From assembly GCA_020740775.1 (NCBI GenBank), contig JAHEWK010000001.1, positions 3,286,001-3,350,000 on the forward strand: 64,000 bases of DNA. The letters are read 5' to 3'. The first letter of the stretch is position 1. Each line of letters begins with the position of its first letter. Of this stretch, positions 33,596 to 45,399 are shown one piece after another. This DNA is from Ilyonectria destructans. Lineage: Eukaryota; Ascomycota; Sordariomycetes; Hypocreales; Nectriaceae. A program made the position numbers and the translations under genes. The notes beneath the pieces were generated by a model. It was not told the origin of the DNA. It saw nothing but the letters and a program-made list of their open reading frames with translations, and searched no databases.

Positions 33596-35468
33596 ATTGA
33601 GTTGCTGAATTCGTTCTCACGGAAACAATCACTCAACTGTCACTCAATTGCACTTCACGGGCGCAAGAACCCTCCGTCTGTATGTCCTACTCTGAACATC
33701 ACGGTGGAAGGGGGGCCGGTCTAGAAAAGACCGGGGGCCAGCACGATATATATATACCCACGACCAAGGCGGGCCACCACCTCCATGGGGGCAGAGCGGA
33801 AATAATGCAACAAACGACGACGACGACATTTTACTAGGCTTAGGGAGTGGACTGGGGAAAGGAACTAGGGAAAGGTAGACGGTGGGGCCGCGAACTTGGC
33901 GAGGCGAGATGGCGAAATGTTGCAGAATGAGCGGCGGGGCCCCGGCTGTGCGGAACCTATATTGCGCATGTTGGAGAGATACGGGGAATTATTCACCATG
34001 GCGCTCACCAGTCACCACACACACGCACAATCAGGCTGTTCGTATCCCCGAGCAAGAACGGGTTCAGCTTCCGAAAAACCGTCGACGGCCGGACAATATT
34101 TCTACATCGCAGAATTTCGGGCCCAGCCATCGGAACTGGTTCTGGACATCCATGGCCAGAATAGAGTGAGTGGATGGGCTTCGGCGGATAATCTTGTGAC
34201 TCTTCTCTTTCGCCATTGCTTGCTCACTCCATCCACCAATTCCCTTCATCCTGTTTCTAAACTCGTTGCGTCATCCATCCCCGCTCGCTGCTCGGAATTA
34301 CCATTGCGAGATGAGATGGTGGGAGGAATAAGCCGTGACGTCCATCTTAGCACCGAGCATGCAGTGTCGAGATTGCCGACTAGGAGAGCTAGTAGTAGTA
34401 GAGGGGGTTCTCCTCACTTGTTGGAGGGTCCATCTCCTCGTTCCATTGGCCTCTCTTCGACCTTCTGTCATTGTCTTCTGTGTCTTGTTCAACAACAGGA
34501 TAACTACTACAAAGCGGCATCAACCCTATCCGGAACCCGTCCACGTTGGCATTCATCAACTGCAACTGCCGGTCACAACCCCCACCGCGTTCCCCCCCTG
34601 ATAGCCGGAGAAATTATTCAGCAAATGCCGCCTTGTAGATAGATAGATCCCTTGCATGTAAATGTACGGGCATACCTACCGAGATAGGCCATGCAAGTTT
34701 CCACTTCGCCGCCCTTTTCTTTCTCATCCCACTCCTCCCACTCCCCTTCCAACAACATCTCTACCCAGTCACTGACTTCACATCATTCATCACACGCCAT
34801 GTTTCCTCTCCAATTTTTTTCATTCATTGGATGTCGAGCCCTCATTCGGGCTGCTCAATCTCAATCCGTTTCGTTTGTACCTGCCTGGCGAATCCCTATC
34901 CTGCCAATTCACCCGGTCCCGTCCATCCTCGTTCCTTCATCCCTCATCCTGCTGTCCCCCAAAGAATACAATGTCGCAAAGGAACACGTCCATTCCCCAT
35001 GCCTGTCCGCAAGTGCCCTCCAATTAACATTTCCCGCCGTTGAAACCCCCCCGAAAAACGACCAAAAATCAAGCAAGCAACGCGTGGGAACGACGCGCAA
35101 TCCCGTCGGTCCGGCAAATAAGACAAGATAAAAAAAAGCGACGGCTGTCATCCACTGACTACCCTTCGTCTTTTCATCGCCAATGCCACCCTGATTCTTT
35201 TTTAGGTGATTCTCGAAAAAAGAAACAATCGTACACGCAGACACATTGAGGAGAGAGAAATGTCCGCGGTTCCATCCGAACCGTAACGCACCCGATGCTG
35301 ATTATGTTCCCTCCCGTGTCTCGTTATCTCTTCTCCTTGGATGTATGGTCATGGTGATCCGAGCCCTAGTTTCCGCATCATGCGTATCCTGGGGGCCCCA
35401 GACCATCATCCAACACATCCGGGGCGGTTACGGCCTCGCCGCCTACCTTCGCCCCTGCAACTACCACA
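33596..35468. other. Intergenic region
   Basis: It lies between the MFS start and the DEF1 stop. A plus-strand frame at 33896-34642 is open for 248 codons but shows no protein-like features. C/T-rich sequence near 34690-35080 resembles a leader, yet no gene follows it on the plus strand. It could be part of an unannotated transcript. Confidence 0.4.
33746..33756 (-). promoter_or_regulatory. TATA block of the MFS gene
   Basis: An alternating AT run about 150 nt upstream of the MFS start codon is a plausible core promoter. Confidence 0.5.
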
Positions 35469-35495
35469 TTAGTGGTAGTTGCCTCCCCAGCCGCC

Positions 35496-35528
<33 letters not shown>

Positions 35529-38500
35529 TTGCTGCTGGTTGCCACCATAGTAGCCGCCGCTGCTGTTGAAGCCCTGACCGTACGAGCCATAGGGGCTGTT
35601 ACCGTGCTGGCTGGCGCCCGCATTAGCGCCCATTCCGTAAGCGTTGCTGCCGTGGAGGTTGTGGCCTTGGAGGTGGCTGGGATATCCGCCGTAAGCACCC
35701 ATCTGAGAGTTTTGGGGCGGGGGGAGACCACTCTGGGCCGCAGGAGCAGTGTTCGTAGCCGAGCCGGGTCGAGCACCACCCATAGAAGGTGAAGGACCCG
35801 ACGAGGTCTTGGACTCGCCAAACGGCTTCAGCTCATCAGTAGCGGCAGTGGCGCTGGGCTGAGCCTGGCTGTTGAACGACTGGCCCTGAGACTGGAAAGA
35901 AGAAGCACCGCGGGCAAAGCTGTCATGAACGCTGCCGAAGCTGCTACCACCCAGTCCAGGCTGGCTACCAGCCTGGCTAGTAGCGGCACGGCCATAGTCG
36001 CCGAGACCAGAGCCAAGACCGCTCTCTCTATGCAGAGAAGATTGGGCAAAGGCAGCAGGAGACGACGTGTGGTCGTAGGGAGCGTTAGGCGGGACGCCAT
36101 ACGACTGGCCGTACATGCCTCCCTTGCCATATGGACCAAAACCGCCCTGACCGTATCCGGAGTAGTACTGGTGATAGTAAGGGTTGCTGTAGTAGGGGTG
36201 GTTGTAACCGGGATACTGTTGACCATGAGACTGAGGCTGCGAGCCCTGAGCGGGCTGCTGGCCCTGCTGACCCTGCTGGGCTGGCTGCTGAGCCGGCGGC
36301 TGAGTCTGAGGCTGGGCCTGGGCGGCTGGGTTAGGAGTGCTGGCGCCGCTGTTCTGGGCATCGTTCGCGTTTCCACCGAATCGAGGTTGGTTATGTAAAG
36401 CGCCGCTCTGGGGATACTGGCTGAGGTTATCCGCCTGAGAAGCTCCATAACCGCCAAAGGGTCGTTGGGATGGGGCAGCAGCGTCCTGCTGACCCTGAGC
36501 TCCCTGCTGACCAAACTGCTGGCCATAGTAGTTGTAGGGGTTTCTGTCGGGTTGGTTCGCGGTGTAGTATGAGGCATAGTCGCTTGGGGCGGAGCTGAAA
36601 GCGCCGCCTGGCTGCTGAGGCTGAGAGGTCTGGGCCGAGAAGTTATCGAAGGGAGGCTGCGAAGAGGGTGTGTTCTGCTGAGTGAAGGGATCCAGAGGCT
36701 TCTGGGGAGCGGCGGCAGCGTCCTGCGCGCCAGCCTGACCGAAGCGGCCGAACTGCTGGGGGTTAGGAACAGCGGGCTGAGTGGGGACAGGTGCCTGAGA
36801 AGCAGCGGCCGCGGAAGCTGAATGATTATTAGTAAAATTACTCGGACACATGTAAGTGGGAGTGGCCTTACCAGCGGGGGCCGCGATCGGAGGGACAGAG
36901 GTAGTAGCGGGTTTCTGAGAGAAAGCCTCGGGGACAGGGGGTTGGGCAACGGGGGGAAGCGAGGTTCGAGGATGGGCCACGGGAGAGTCGGCGGGGGGTT
37001 GAGCCCGGGTCTCAGGCTCTTCGCGGTCTCCATCAACGTCCTCCTCGCCGCCGTTCAGGCTGAAAGCGCCAAACTGGACGGCAGCTCGGTCAACCTCGCG
37101 GTTGCCGGGCATGCGCACAGCCTCCTCCTGGTCAAGAACTCGTCGCTGGTGGTGGTGATGGGTCGGGGTTCGGATGGCTCGCTCAGCGGTGGCCTTGGCC
37201 GCAGAGGCGGCGAAACCGCTGGCATCGGGTCGTTGGGTGAGATGCTGCTGCTGGGCAGCGGAGAGAGGAGTGGCAGTGAGGCTGCCGGGGTTCTGTCGTG
37301 GATCCCAAGAGTCAGCGGCGGTGCTAGCGGCGGTGCCGGTGGGTGGTGGCTGGGAGTCGTCAACAACCTGTTCAAGATTTGTCTCGGTGAGTTCGTCCTT
37401 GGAGGGTGGAAGGGCAACTTCGGGCTCAATCACGACCTCGACAGGGGCAGCGTTTTCGACGACGGGAGTGGGTTCTGTCTCGGGCTCGGCGGCGACAGGC
37501 TCAGGTTCGGATTCGGGCTCAGCTGGTTCGACGGTGGGTTCAGATTCAATGGGTTCGGGGGCGGCCTTGGGTATGGGGGCCTCCTTTGGCTTGGGAGGGG
37601 GAGCCTTAGGAACAGTCGATTGTCGGAGCATGCTCGCCCAAGTCTTGACTGGAGGAGCGGCGGGTTTGGGGGGTTCAGCAGCGGCGGGGGGAGCGGCCGT
37701 CTCGACAACTGTCTCCTTCTCCTCGGTGACATCGACCTTGGGCTTTTCAGTACCCCAAGCAGATGACTCCTCGGTAGGGATGGACAATTCCTGGTTTTCC
37801 TTGTTTCGGGCGCCATTGGTGGGGGGAGCCTGGGCAGGTCGACCTCGAGTGCTGCGGCCACCTCGCTCTGTGGCCCGGCCTCGGCCTCGGCCTCCCTCTG
37901 AGACGGCGCGACCACCGCGGGCGGTTCGGGGGGCGGTGGATGATGCATCGGTGCTCGAGGGCGCAGGAATTTGGTCCTTGGCCTTTGCGCGGGACGTCTT
38001 CTTGGGCTTGGAAACTTCACCCCATTGAGAGATTGAGCCTGAAAAAAACCATGTTAGCAGGTGGATAATGCAGTACGAGGGCGCAAAAGCAAATAGTGCA
38101 CAGGCGGCTTGCTAGGCAGTGTGTCGTGTGCAGCGTTTGTGCATTTGCCATTCGCCATTTGCCATTTGCCAGTGTACCAGCGTGGCAGCTTGCGGTGTGT
38201 GCTATGCAGGGGAAAAAGGCCACACGTACCCTCAGCGATGCGGGTGACAGCCTCGTTCTCGTCGCCGTTGGTCTCCTGGAGAGCAAAGAGAACGTCGACC
38301 TCGGACCAGTCGGGGAACATCTCGCGGATCACAGACGTCTTGTCGCCGTATTGCTTTCGAAGCTCGCCAAAGTCGCCGCCTTCGTCGTCGAATGCACCGA
38401 GGGACTCATCGCCCTTGTGCTCGGGCTTGTCGCCATTGGTTCTGCGGCCGCCTCGACCGGCGAAACCGCCTCTACCACCGCGGCCAGAGCCTCTGCCGCG

Positions 38501-38533
38501 CGAGGCGGACGGCCGTGAGGTCGCGTCGGACAT
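35469..38533 (-). CDS. DEF1: RNA polymerase II degradation factor DEF1-like (CUE domain, Q-rich)
   Basis: In yeast Def1 promotes ubiquitylation and removal of stalled RNA polymerase II. Three exons (38533-38230, 38038-36872, 36817-35469) give 939 residues. The start is Arg/Gly-rich (GRGSGRGGRGGFAGRGG). The CUE domain is at about residues 53-102 (GELRKQYGDKTSVIREMFPDWSE, ALQETNGDENEAVTRIAEG), followed by SISQWGEV across the first junction. An Ala/Pro/Glu-rich middle comes next, then a long Gln/Gly/Tyr/Asn-rich prion-like half ending in a Gln tract and RGGWGGNYH. The 54-nt second intron (36818-36871) is a multiple of three and stop-free but has a perfect donor, CTAAT branch site and TTCAG acceptor. 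Orthology is inferred from architecture. Confidence 0.88.
38142..38171. repeat. CATTTGCCATTCGCCATTTG-type repeat in DEF1 intron 1
   Basis: Four near-identical 7-mers of the form TTTGCCA lie in tandem inside the 191-nt first intron of DEF1. Confidence 0.75.
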
Positions 38534-40512
38534 GGGGGGATTTGGGTGTGGTTGTGAGAGCTATGCTCGAGAAGAAGGGAAGAAAACAGGGTTGGCCCGT
38601 CAGCTGTCCTCCGCGGGAGCAACAGGCAGGAGGGAGAAAATGGTCGACAGGGACCGAATGGTGGATCGACAGATGGGGCGTCGATGAAGGAGAGGCCAGA
38701 TGATGGAGGAGAGTTGGATGGTGCTAGGTAAAGGGAGGAGAAAGAGGCACGAGGTTTTCCCCAGAAGCAGAAGAAGGGTTCAGGTTACGAAGGTTTTGCT
38801 TTAGCGGCTGGTGACGCCCCAAGCCCCTTGGTACCGCCGACCGCGTCGGCACAGGCGAGTGGCCAGTGGGCATGCCGCAAGCAGATCGCCCACAGAAGGC
38901 GCACTTCAGTGAATCGCCCAGCAGCCGCAGCCGCAGCACCTCCACCACTCCAGGCGCAAGTTACCGGGAGGTACTGTACTTTGAGCGCTGCACTGGGCAC
39001 GCAGCACACAGGGCACCCCAGCTGCACCCTGCCGTGTCAGGTACTTGCCCGTCAGGTGGCGCAACGGGGTGGCCGCATGTATCTGAACAACCCGGACTTC
39101 TCCAGCCTGGTACTTGGCCTTTGCCCTGACAACACGCAGTGGCCGTGTGTCACTCTTGGTCGCACCAACGGTACCACCCTCGCAGCCCTCTTGTACAGCC
39201 CTCCCTCGCTGCCGTGCTTTCTTCTTTCTCATCCCGAACCATTGAAGCGCCAGTACCAGTACCTCCGCACTAATGACATCCTGGGACAGTCGCCAGTCGC
39301 TGCAGCGGCCGCCCTCCAAGCCCACGCGAGCACGCAAGAAAACGGGGGACGGGGGACGGGGCTCGCAACGCACGGAGAGCATTGCGGAGGAACATGCGAA
39401 TACAACACAGACGACTACGACCATCCTTGACAGGGCACACGAACAGGGGAGCCAAGTCGCGGCTAGTATGCTAGGAGAAGGCAATGACGCACCGACAGCG
39501 GACTGGACAAGACTTGACTGGACTTGACAGCACAAGACTGGACAGAAGGGGTAACCCAAACTGGCCACGGGGACGCTCCCAGTCAGTCAACTAATACAGG
39601 ACACGCGTAGGAAAATGCAGGCCTCCAGCTTGGTGCGAGGTGTGAGGAGGAGCTTGCCCTCAGTCACGCGTCAGCGTCAAGTCGCCGACGGCCCTTCGCT
39701 TCGCAGCTTGCTCTGCTCCTCGCATTGGTGCATCGCATGCATTGGTGCCAGTCGCCCTGGCCGAGGCACCGCAAGGCCCCCAAAAGGCATCGAATATCTC
39801 CGCTCGTTGCGCCTGGCTGGCTGCACTTGTTGCCTGCTACGTACCTTACGTATCGACATAGTCCCATGTACATAATAGGGCCTCCTTGCCTCCTTGCTTC
39901 CCAGGTACAGAGCACGTATCACGACGGCTGGTTGCGCTTCAAGCCTGTTCAAGCCTCCTCCAATCCATGCAGCCGTCCCCAGTCGCAAAGTACAGGTACC
40001 TCCCCCAGCGGCCTCTCCGCGGCTGTCGCGCTGGATCTAGATGTCTCGGCGAGTTTCGGTACCTTGATTGCGACCCAAATTTGGGGCCAAGGGGGCTTGC
40101 ATTAACCGTTACTGGCCAAGCGTTGCCCCACCCAAGCTCCTTGCCTCCAATGCCTGTCCCCAGTGCACCATCCATCTCATCTGATCGCTCCTGGTACGTA
40201 CCTCCCTACGGACAGACCTTGTAATACCAAGGTCGGTACGTACTGTGCCGCGGGGCACCGCAACCTGGGGCTCTTTCGGTGCTGTCCGTGTCACATGATG
40301 CGCCACCCGGTCCCACCTGTGGCCTGCGACGGCTCGTCCCACGATGGCATCATGATGCACTTCAGGTCAACCGTCACCGTCTCGTCACGCGCCCCTCGTC
40401 GGCCATCCAAGTGAATCCTACGCTGCAAGTGCTTCACAACCACACTGCTTCACTCTTGGGCAGGGTCTGCCGCTGGTAGCGCTTCCCCTTTCTCCAATTG
40501 CCCCCGTCCAAC
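38534..40512. other. Divergent intergenic region (about 2 kb)
   Basis: The DEF1 and 40513 genes face away from each other across this stretch. Frames such as 38828-39430 (+) and 38906-39568 (-) overlap each other and are not supported. GTACGTACC-type motifs recur (about 39837, 40195, 40230). Confidence 0.45.
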
Positions 40513-41694
40513 ATGTTTTCCACCAAGGCGACCCAGTCGCTGAAGAACCTCTTCGCATCCTACCACGAACCCCTCCCCCTCTCAAAACAACAATCTCAAA
40601 AACTACTCGATGGCCTCAAGACTTCCTTCCGGAAGCAACTCGACCACGAATATGGCCAGGCCTCTGACACACCGACCGCCTCGTCCAAACCCCCCGATGT
40701 CAGCCCTCCGATCCGACAGTCCGCCACCAATCGCCACTTAAAGGACATCCTCTCCAATCCTTTGTTCAGCTATAATAAGGACGTCAACTCGACTTTTCCT
40801 TCCACTCTAGCACCCCCGAAGCGTGATCCCATGGAGGTGTTCGACCATGCCGTGGCCAGAGGAATGATGACGCCCAAAGCCGCAATTGGCTGCATGGTCG
40901 CCAAATCAAAGCAGCTCCATGCCATGGAGTCAAGCGGCAGCGCATTTGTCTCATCGGGCACCGCAGCTCGAGTTGTCCGATGGCTGCGGTCTTCCGGTTC
41001 GGAGCAAGATTTGCGCTTCCTAGACAACCAGACTTTTGTCCGGACACTTGCTCCATTCCTGGTCGCCGAGGGCATGGAAGAGATCGCTTGGGAGTGGCTC
41101 GTCCGGACCGTCAATGGGCCTGGGAACCTTTCTAACGAAAAGCGTCTTAAGAGGGCGTCCAATCTACTAGCAGAGGTTGTGCGAACCAAATGCCAGCCTC
41201 AATACGGCAACCTAGATTCGGGAATCTCAACAATGCTTCAAGCCCAGGAATTGTTCCGGAAGAGCCCTCTGCTCTCTGATCTGCTAGTCCTCTCGTGGAG
41301 GTCGGTATCCTGGTTCTCTACTGTCGAGGCATACAGCCGAGCCGCGCCATCCGAAGAGCTCTTTGATGCTCACATGGCCACGGCCGACCGCTTACCCCAG
41401 CCCTTCCTCATGGAGCGGGCACACCTGCACTTGTACCACCCAACGCACCCCGATCACGTCCCAGCACTCCAATTTTTCCGAGATAAGGAGAAGCTTCGAC
41501 ATTTGGTCCATGCCATCGGCCCCAAGAAGTCCAAGCCTGACAAGCTAAGCGTCGTCTCGTGGCTCGCGTTCCTCGGGCATGATACTGTCAACCATCTCAC
41601 GCAGTCTGGCAGAACACAGGAGGCTCAGGGAGTTACAGACTTACTTCAGGCGGAAGTGGCAAACCTCTTCAATGCCAAGCTAGAGCCGGCTTGA
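40513..41694 (+). CDS. Conserved-looking helical protein, unknown function
   Basis: I do not recognise the family. It has 393 residues and no intron, starting at ATG 40513 (MFSTKATQSLKNLFASYHEPL). The start is basic and amphipathic, so mitochondrial import is possible. The rest is predicted mostly helical by eye, with segments such as AAIGCMVAKSKQLHAM and a run around TLAPFLVAEGMEEIAWEWLVRTV. The C-terminal HDTVNHLTQSGRTQEAQGVTDLLQAEVANLF also looks helical. This resembles helical-repeat (PPR-like) organisation, but no repeat consensus could be confirmed. Codon use and the intact long frame support a real gene. Confidence 0.8.
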   Translation: MFSTKATQSLKNLFASYHEPLPLSKQQSQKLLDGLKTSFRKQLDHEYGQASDTPTASSKPPDVSPPIRQSATNRHLKDILSNPLFSYNKDVNSTFPSTLAPPKRDPMEVFDHAVARGMMTPKAAIGCMVAKSKQLHAMESSGSAFVSSGTAARVVRWLRSSGSEQDLRFLDNQTFVRTLAPFLVAEGMEEIAWEWLVRTVNGPGNLSNEKRLKRASNLLAEVVRTKCQPQYGNLDSGISTMLQAQELFRKSPLLSDLLVLSWRSVSWFSTVEAYSRAAPSEELFDAHMATADRLPQPFLMERAHLHLYHPTHPDHVPALQFFRDKEKLRHLVHAIGPKKSKPDKLSVVSWLAFLGHDTVNHLTQSGRTQEAQGVTDLLQAEVANLFNAKLEPA

Positions 41695-42183
41695 TCATGT
41701 CTGGGAATGGTCTCGACTTTTGCATCATGGAAGATGAGTTTGTTCGGTCACTGGGGCCGAGGACTCGTCTTTCGGTCAACTCAAATGGTGTCTCGTTTAA
41801 ATTATGAGACATCATTTACCAAATCACCTCCCCCACGACCCCAATTTAAGTCCAGTCGCCACCTGATTGATTTCAGGAGAGTCAAGGTCCAAGAAGAATG
41901 CGAGGAAGGCATGCATACAGGATGAGCATACAAGCTCCTGGCCAAATTGTATAGGAAGGGGAGGAGAGGAAGCTTGTACATAAACACTACTACCCCATAT
42001 ATTTCGAAGATATCCGGGATCAAGGGTGCATTGTATGCCCCTGAAACCACCACATAGAACACTAACCAGCGCCCCGTATAAGGGCAGACATGGGAAGAAA
42101 TCAAAACACCTTTTTTGAAGAACTCTAAACGAAAGACTCTGCTATGCTACGCAGTGGTATTATCTAATTCGGCAATCACCTTT
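41695..42183. other. Convergent 3' region
   Basis: It lies between the stop codons of the 40513 gene and the TPA1-like gene. No gene is seen. It is relatively AT-rich, as expected for 3' untranslated sequence. Confidence 0.6.
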
Positions 42184-44261
42184 TTAGTCGGACTCGCTTT
42201 CCACAGGGTCCGAGAAGCCCTGGAACTCCTCCTCGGACTCATAATCCTTGGGCGCAGCCCCCTCGCCGTTGCCTGCGTCTTCCTCCTCGGACTCGTCGTC
42301 ATCTTGCTCCTCAACATCAAAGGCGCCCGAGATGTCCCAGCGATCACCCTTGGCATTCTTGCTGACGTACTTGACGAACTTGAGGGTGCCGCTGTCGCGA
42401 AGAACAATGGTCAGCTTGTTCCAGGCGGCGGCCTGGTAAAAGAGGATGTTGTCGTCATCGCCGCCGGTCTTGTAGATGGCGGCATCATCGTTGGCGTCGT
42501 CTTCGCCGGCCATGAAGACCTCATGGCCGCCGACCTCCTCGGTCTCCTTCGGGGGTTGCTCCTCCTCTTCCTCCTCGACCTCGACGGCCTTACCCTTGCC
42601 CTTGTTCTTGCCCTTGCCTTTTCCATTAGCCTTGGCTTTGGCCTTGGCGTCCTTCTTCTTGGACTTGGGTTTGGGCTCTTCCTCCTCCTCTTCCTCTGCC
42701 TCATCGCCCCAGCCAGATGTGGGGGTGAAGCCGAGGTTGAGTTCTAGGTGGGCCTTGCCCTCTTGGCCGGTGGCAAGAGTGTAGTCCATACCGCGGCGGA
42801 AGCGCCGGGCGAGGAGGTCAGAAGTTTCAACAGTGCACTTGGTGGCTATTTGGAGCCACTGGCGGAACTGGCGACTGGGCAGGAAAATGTCCAACAGCTC
42901 AGTGATGGGCGACTCCTCTTGAGAGGTGCGGAGCTGGTCAGGGCCGCTGGGTTGTTGGTAGAGGTAGCGGTACTTGTGAGGGGGCTTGGCAACCCTCCAC
43001 GCCGAAGTCTTCTCGATGACGGCGGTGTCCTCCGGGGCAGGCTTCTTTTCTTCAGCCTCGACATACTCTCTCAATCTCTTGGAGAACTTCCTCGACAGAA
43101 GATCCGGCAGGGTGATGCTGTATTCCTGGTCGAAGTGGTCTGAGACGCGCTCCAGAGTATCCGGAGTCAGATAAGTGGGCGCCATGTACTTGAGCAGGAA
43201 CTCAAGATCAGACTCGTCAAAGCCATCATCGTACTCTTGGGGGTTGTCGACCTTGACGACCTGGGGCTGAGGCATGTCGTACTGGGCAGGGTTACCCTGA
43301 AGCTGCATCAGGCCGCTGTTCTTAGCATTCCGCTCTTCCTCGCCCTTGATGTAGCCTTCCTCGCCGATCTGAGGGATGTGAAACCATCCGCTGATGGCCA
43401 TGCGAACTCGGCCACCCTGCTTCTCAAGCTCCTCCTTGGTTTTTGCGTGGTAAACCTCCTCGACGTCGTGGAAGCTCTCGCCAGGCTGGACAGCGAAGAA
43501 GCTCAGCTGGTTCCAGGCCGGAGGGATGACCTTGGTGACGTCGGGCAGGGGCGTCTTTGCGACATCGCCGTTCTTGTCCTCGAGCTCCTGGACGGGGAAC
43601 AGGCGAAGAGCGCCTCCCCACTCAGGCTGCCAAGGCGTGTCGGGATCGACGAGGTAGAGGATGTAGCTCACACGGCGGCTGCCGATGACGTCGTCGTGGC
43701 AGAGCAGGTAGCAGCCGGGGGTGTAGATGTTGATGGCGAGATCGGTCTTGCGAGCGCTCAAGGGACCGCAGTCGGTGATGTGGGAGACGTAGTTGCGGAA
43801 GGCCTCAGAGTAGATGCCGTCGCGGAGCCTCAGCAGCGAGGGCAGCTTGGAGAGGGACTCGTCATCGAGGCCGTCGAGGTTGGCAAGGTCGCCCGACTGG
43901 TGGATCTTGTAGATGTCGGTCTCCTTGGGGGTGAAGGAGACGTTGGCCTTGATCTCGTCGCGCACGGCTCGGAGGAGGGAATCGTCGATGAGGCCGTTGA
44001 TGACGGCGTGCTTGTAGGGGGCAGACTTGGCGTACTGGTCGGTGTACGAGTCGAGGACGTCCTGGTCAAAGAGCCCGGCACGGAATCGCTTTTTGGCGTC
44101 GGCGGCGCTCAGAGCTAGAGGTCAAGGAAACTTGTAAGCGGGAGCTCGACGGCGAAGGCGGGACGCGACGGGGAGAGAGGAATTGGGGAGTGCGTACAGG
44201 GCTTGGACCTCTTCTTGACGGCCGCTTTGGCGTCAATCCTTCTTTCTGCCTTTCTCTTCAT
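42184..44261 (-). CDS. TPA1: Prolyl 3,4-dihydroxylase TPA1/OFD1-like
   Basis: This is an iron- and 2-oxoglutarate-dependent dioxygenase. The yeast and S. pombe relatives hydroxylate a proline of ribosomal protein Rps23 and influence translation termination and oxygen sensing. Two exons (44261-44198, 44114-42184) give 664 residues. A basic KRKAERR start is followed by the catalytic domain. The iron ligands are H161 and D163 (in CYLLCHDDVIG) and H237 (in GESFHDVEEVYH), with Arg in GGRVRMAISGWFH for 2-oxoglutarate. A second degenerate domain follows (LDIFLPSRQFRQWLQIATKC). It is interrupted by an acidic and Lys-rich low-complexity insert (EEEEEEEPKPKSKKK, KGKGKNKGKGK). The tail is acidic. Confidence 0.92.
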
Positions 44262-45399
44262 GGTGGAGGCCGCAATTGATGTCGGTGAGAGAACAGCGCT
44301 GGCGGGAGCGGGTTGGGAGGGAAAAGTGCGAGGCGCGAAGCGGAGCGAAGGTGGGCTGACGTCGCCAATCTATAAAATTTCTGGCTCCGAAATCGACCCA
44401 TCCGATGGCGGTTGGGACCCCTAGTACCTTGTCTGTCGGACGAGAGAAACCCTCCCGCCCTGCAACGCCTGGCGCACATTATTTATTTATTCTTGTCGTT
44501 ATTTCCCTCCTCTTGTTCTTCGTCCAGGCGGCCAATAGCGGTCGGTGAATCATAAGTATTGGTTGTGTTGCAGCGGCTGACACGCGCTCGCTGGAGAAGG
44601 GTGGTGACATTGGCATCCATTTAAGCAGATGCCGCCCTCATCAGCGCCGCAGAGCAGTCCAGCGCAACCCAAATCCCCGGCTCCGCAGCACCCTCCCTCT
44701 TCTCCAAGTCTACACTATTCATGCACGTAGACGCTTGGGCGACATTGGCTAAAACACGGCTTTTCGAGCTTCCCGCCAGTCGGGCTTTGAAACATGGAAG
44801 CGCAAGCGGTTGCGGACGCAGCTGGATTGGTCTCCTTGGACCTGCAGATCGATAGCCTCGCTGTTGCAGGTCGTGCCTCTTGGGTGCCGAAATGCGGCGA
44901 GATCTGAGCATCAACCTACCTTATCCAAGCGCGTAAGCCATGATATTTTTAGAAGAGGGTTACTATTCGCACGCACTCGGTGTTATTTGCACAGGTTAAA
45001 TAGGCGACTTCAGGACGTGTGCGTTATCTTATAATGTACATCCCGTGGTTTGATGTGTGCGAGTGAGTCTCGATGTTAGCAGGCGCAAGGAATTACTTAC
45101 AAATTTTGAGAGAATAAATACAAGGGCTTTTGCTTTGTCTTATTTTAACCTTCTACTTTAGAAAATATATCAATCTCAACGGTCAAACTAACCTGACTTC
45201 TGCGGGTGAATGACATTGAGTTTGCGTGTGCATAGCAATGCTCTTTCATCAAGCTCTCTCAACAACCAACTGGTGGGATTTTATCGCCTAGGAAACAAGC
45301 CAAAAGTGCATCATCTCAGTTTTTCACATTGTCATAGCTCATATCACCATTCAACTCCCAGCCTATATGTCTTCCCAACTAAATACGCCACATCTACAC
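44262..45399. other. Intergenic region
   Basis: It lies between the TPA1-like start and the epimerase stop. No gene is seen. The stretch at about 45090-45200 is AT-rich. Confidence 0.5.

Noticed and set aside
33896..34642. 248-codon plus-strand frame
   Set aside because: It has no domain, signal peptide or biased codon use, and no supporting splice pattern.
36822..38028. Long plus-strand frames opposite DEF1 (two frames of about 280-314 codons)
   Set aside because: They are antisense to Gln/Pro/Ala-rich coding sequence, whose composition keeps opposite frames open.
38828..39568. Overlapping frames on both strands between DEF1 and the 40513 gene
   Set aside because: They overlap each other in opposite directions and lack protein-like features.
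42115..44118. Long plus-strand frames opposite the TPA1-like gene
   Set aside because: They are antisense shadows of acidic and Lys-rich coding sequence.
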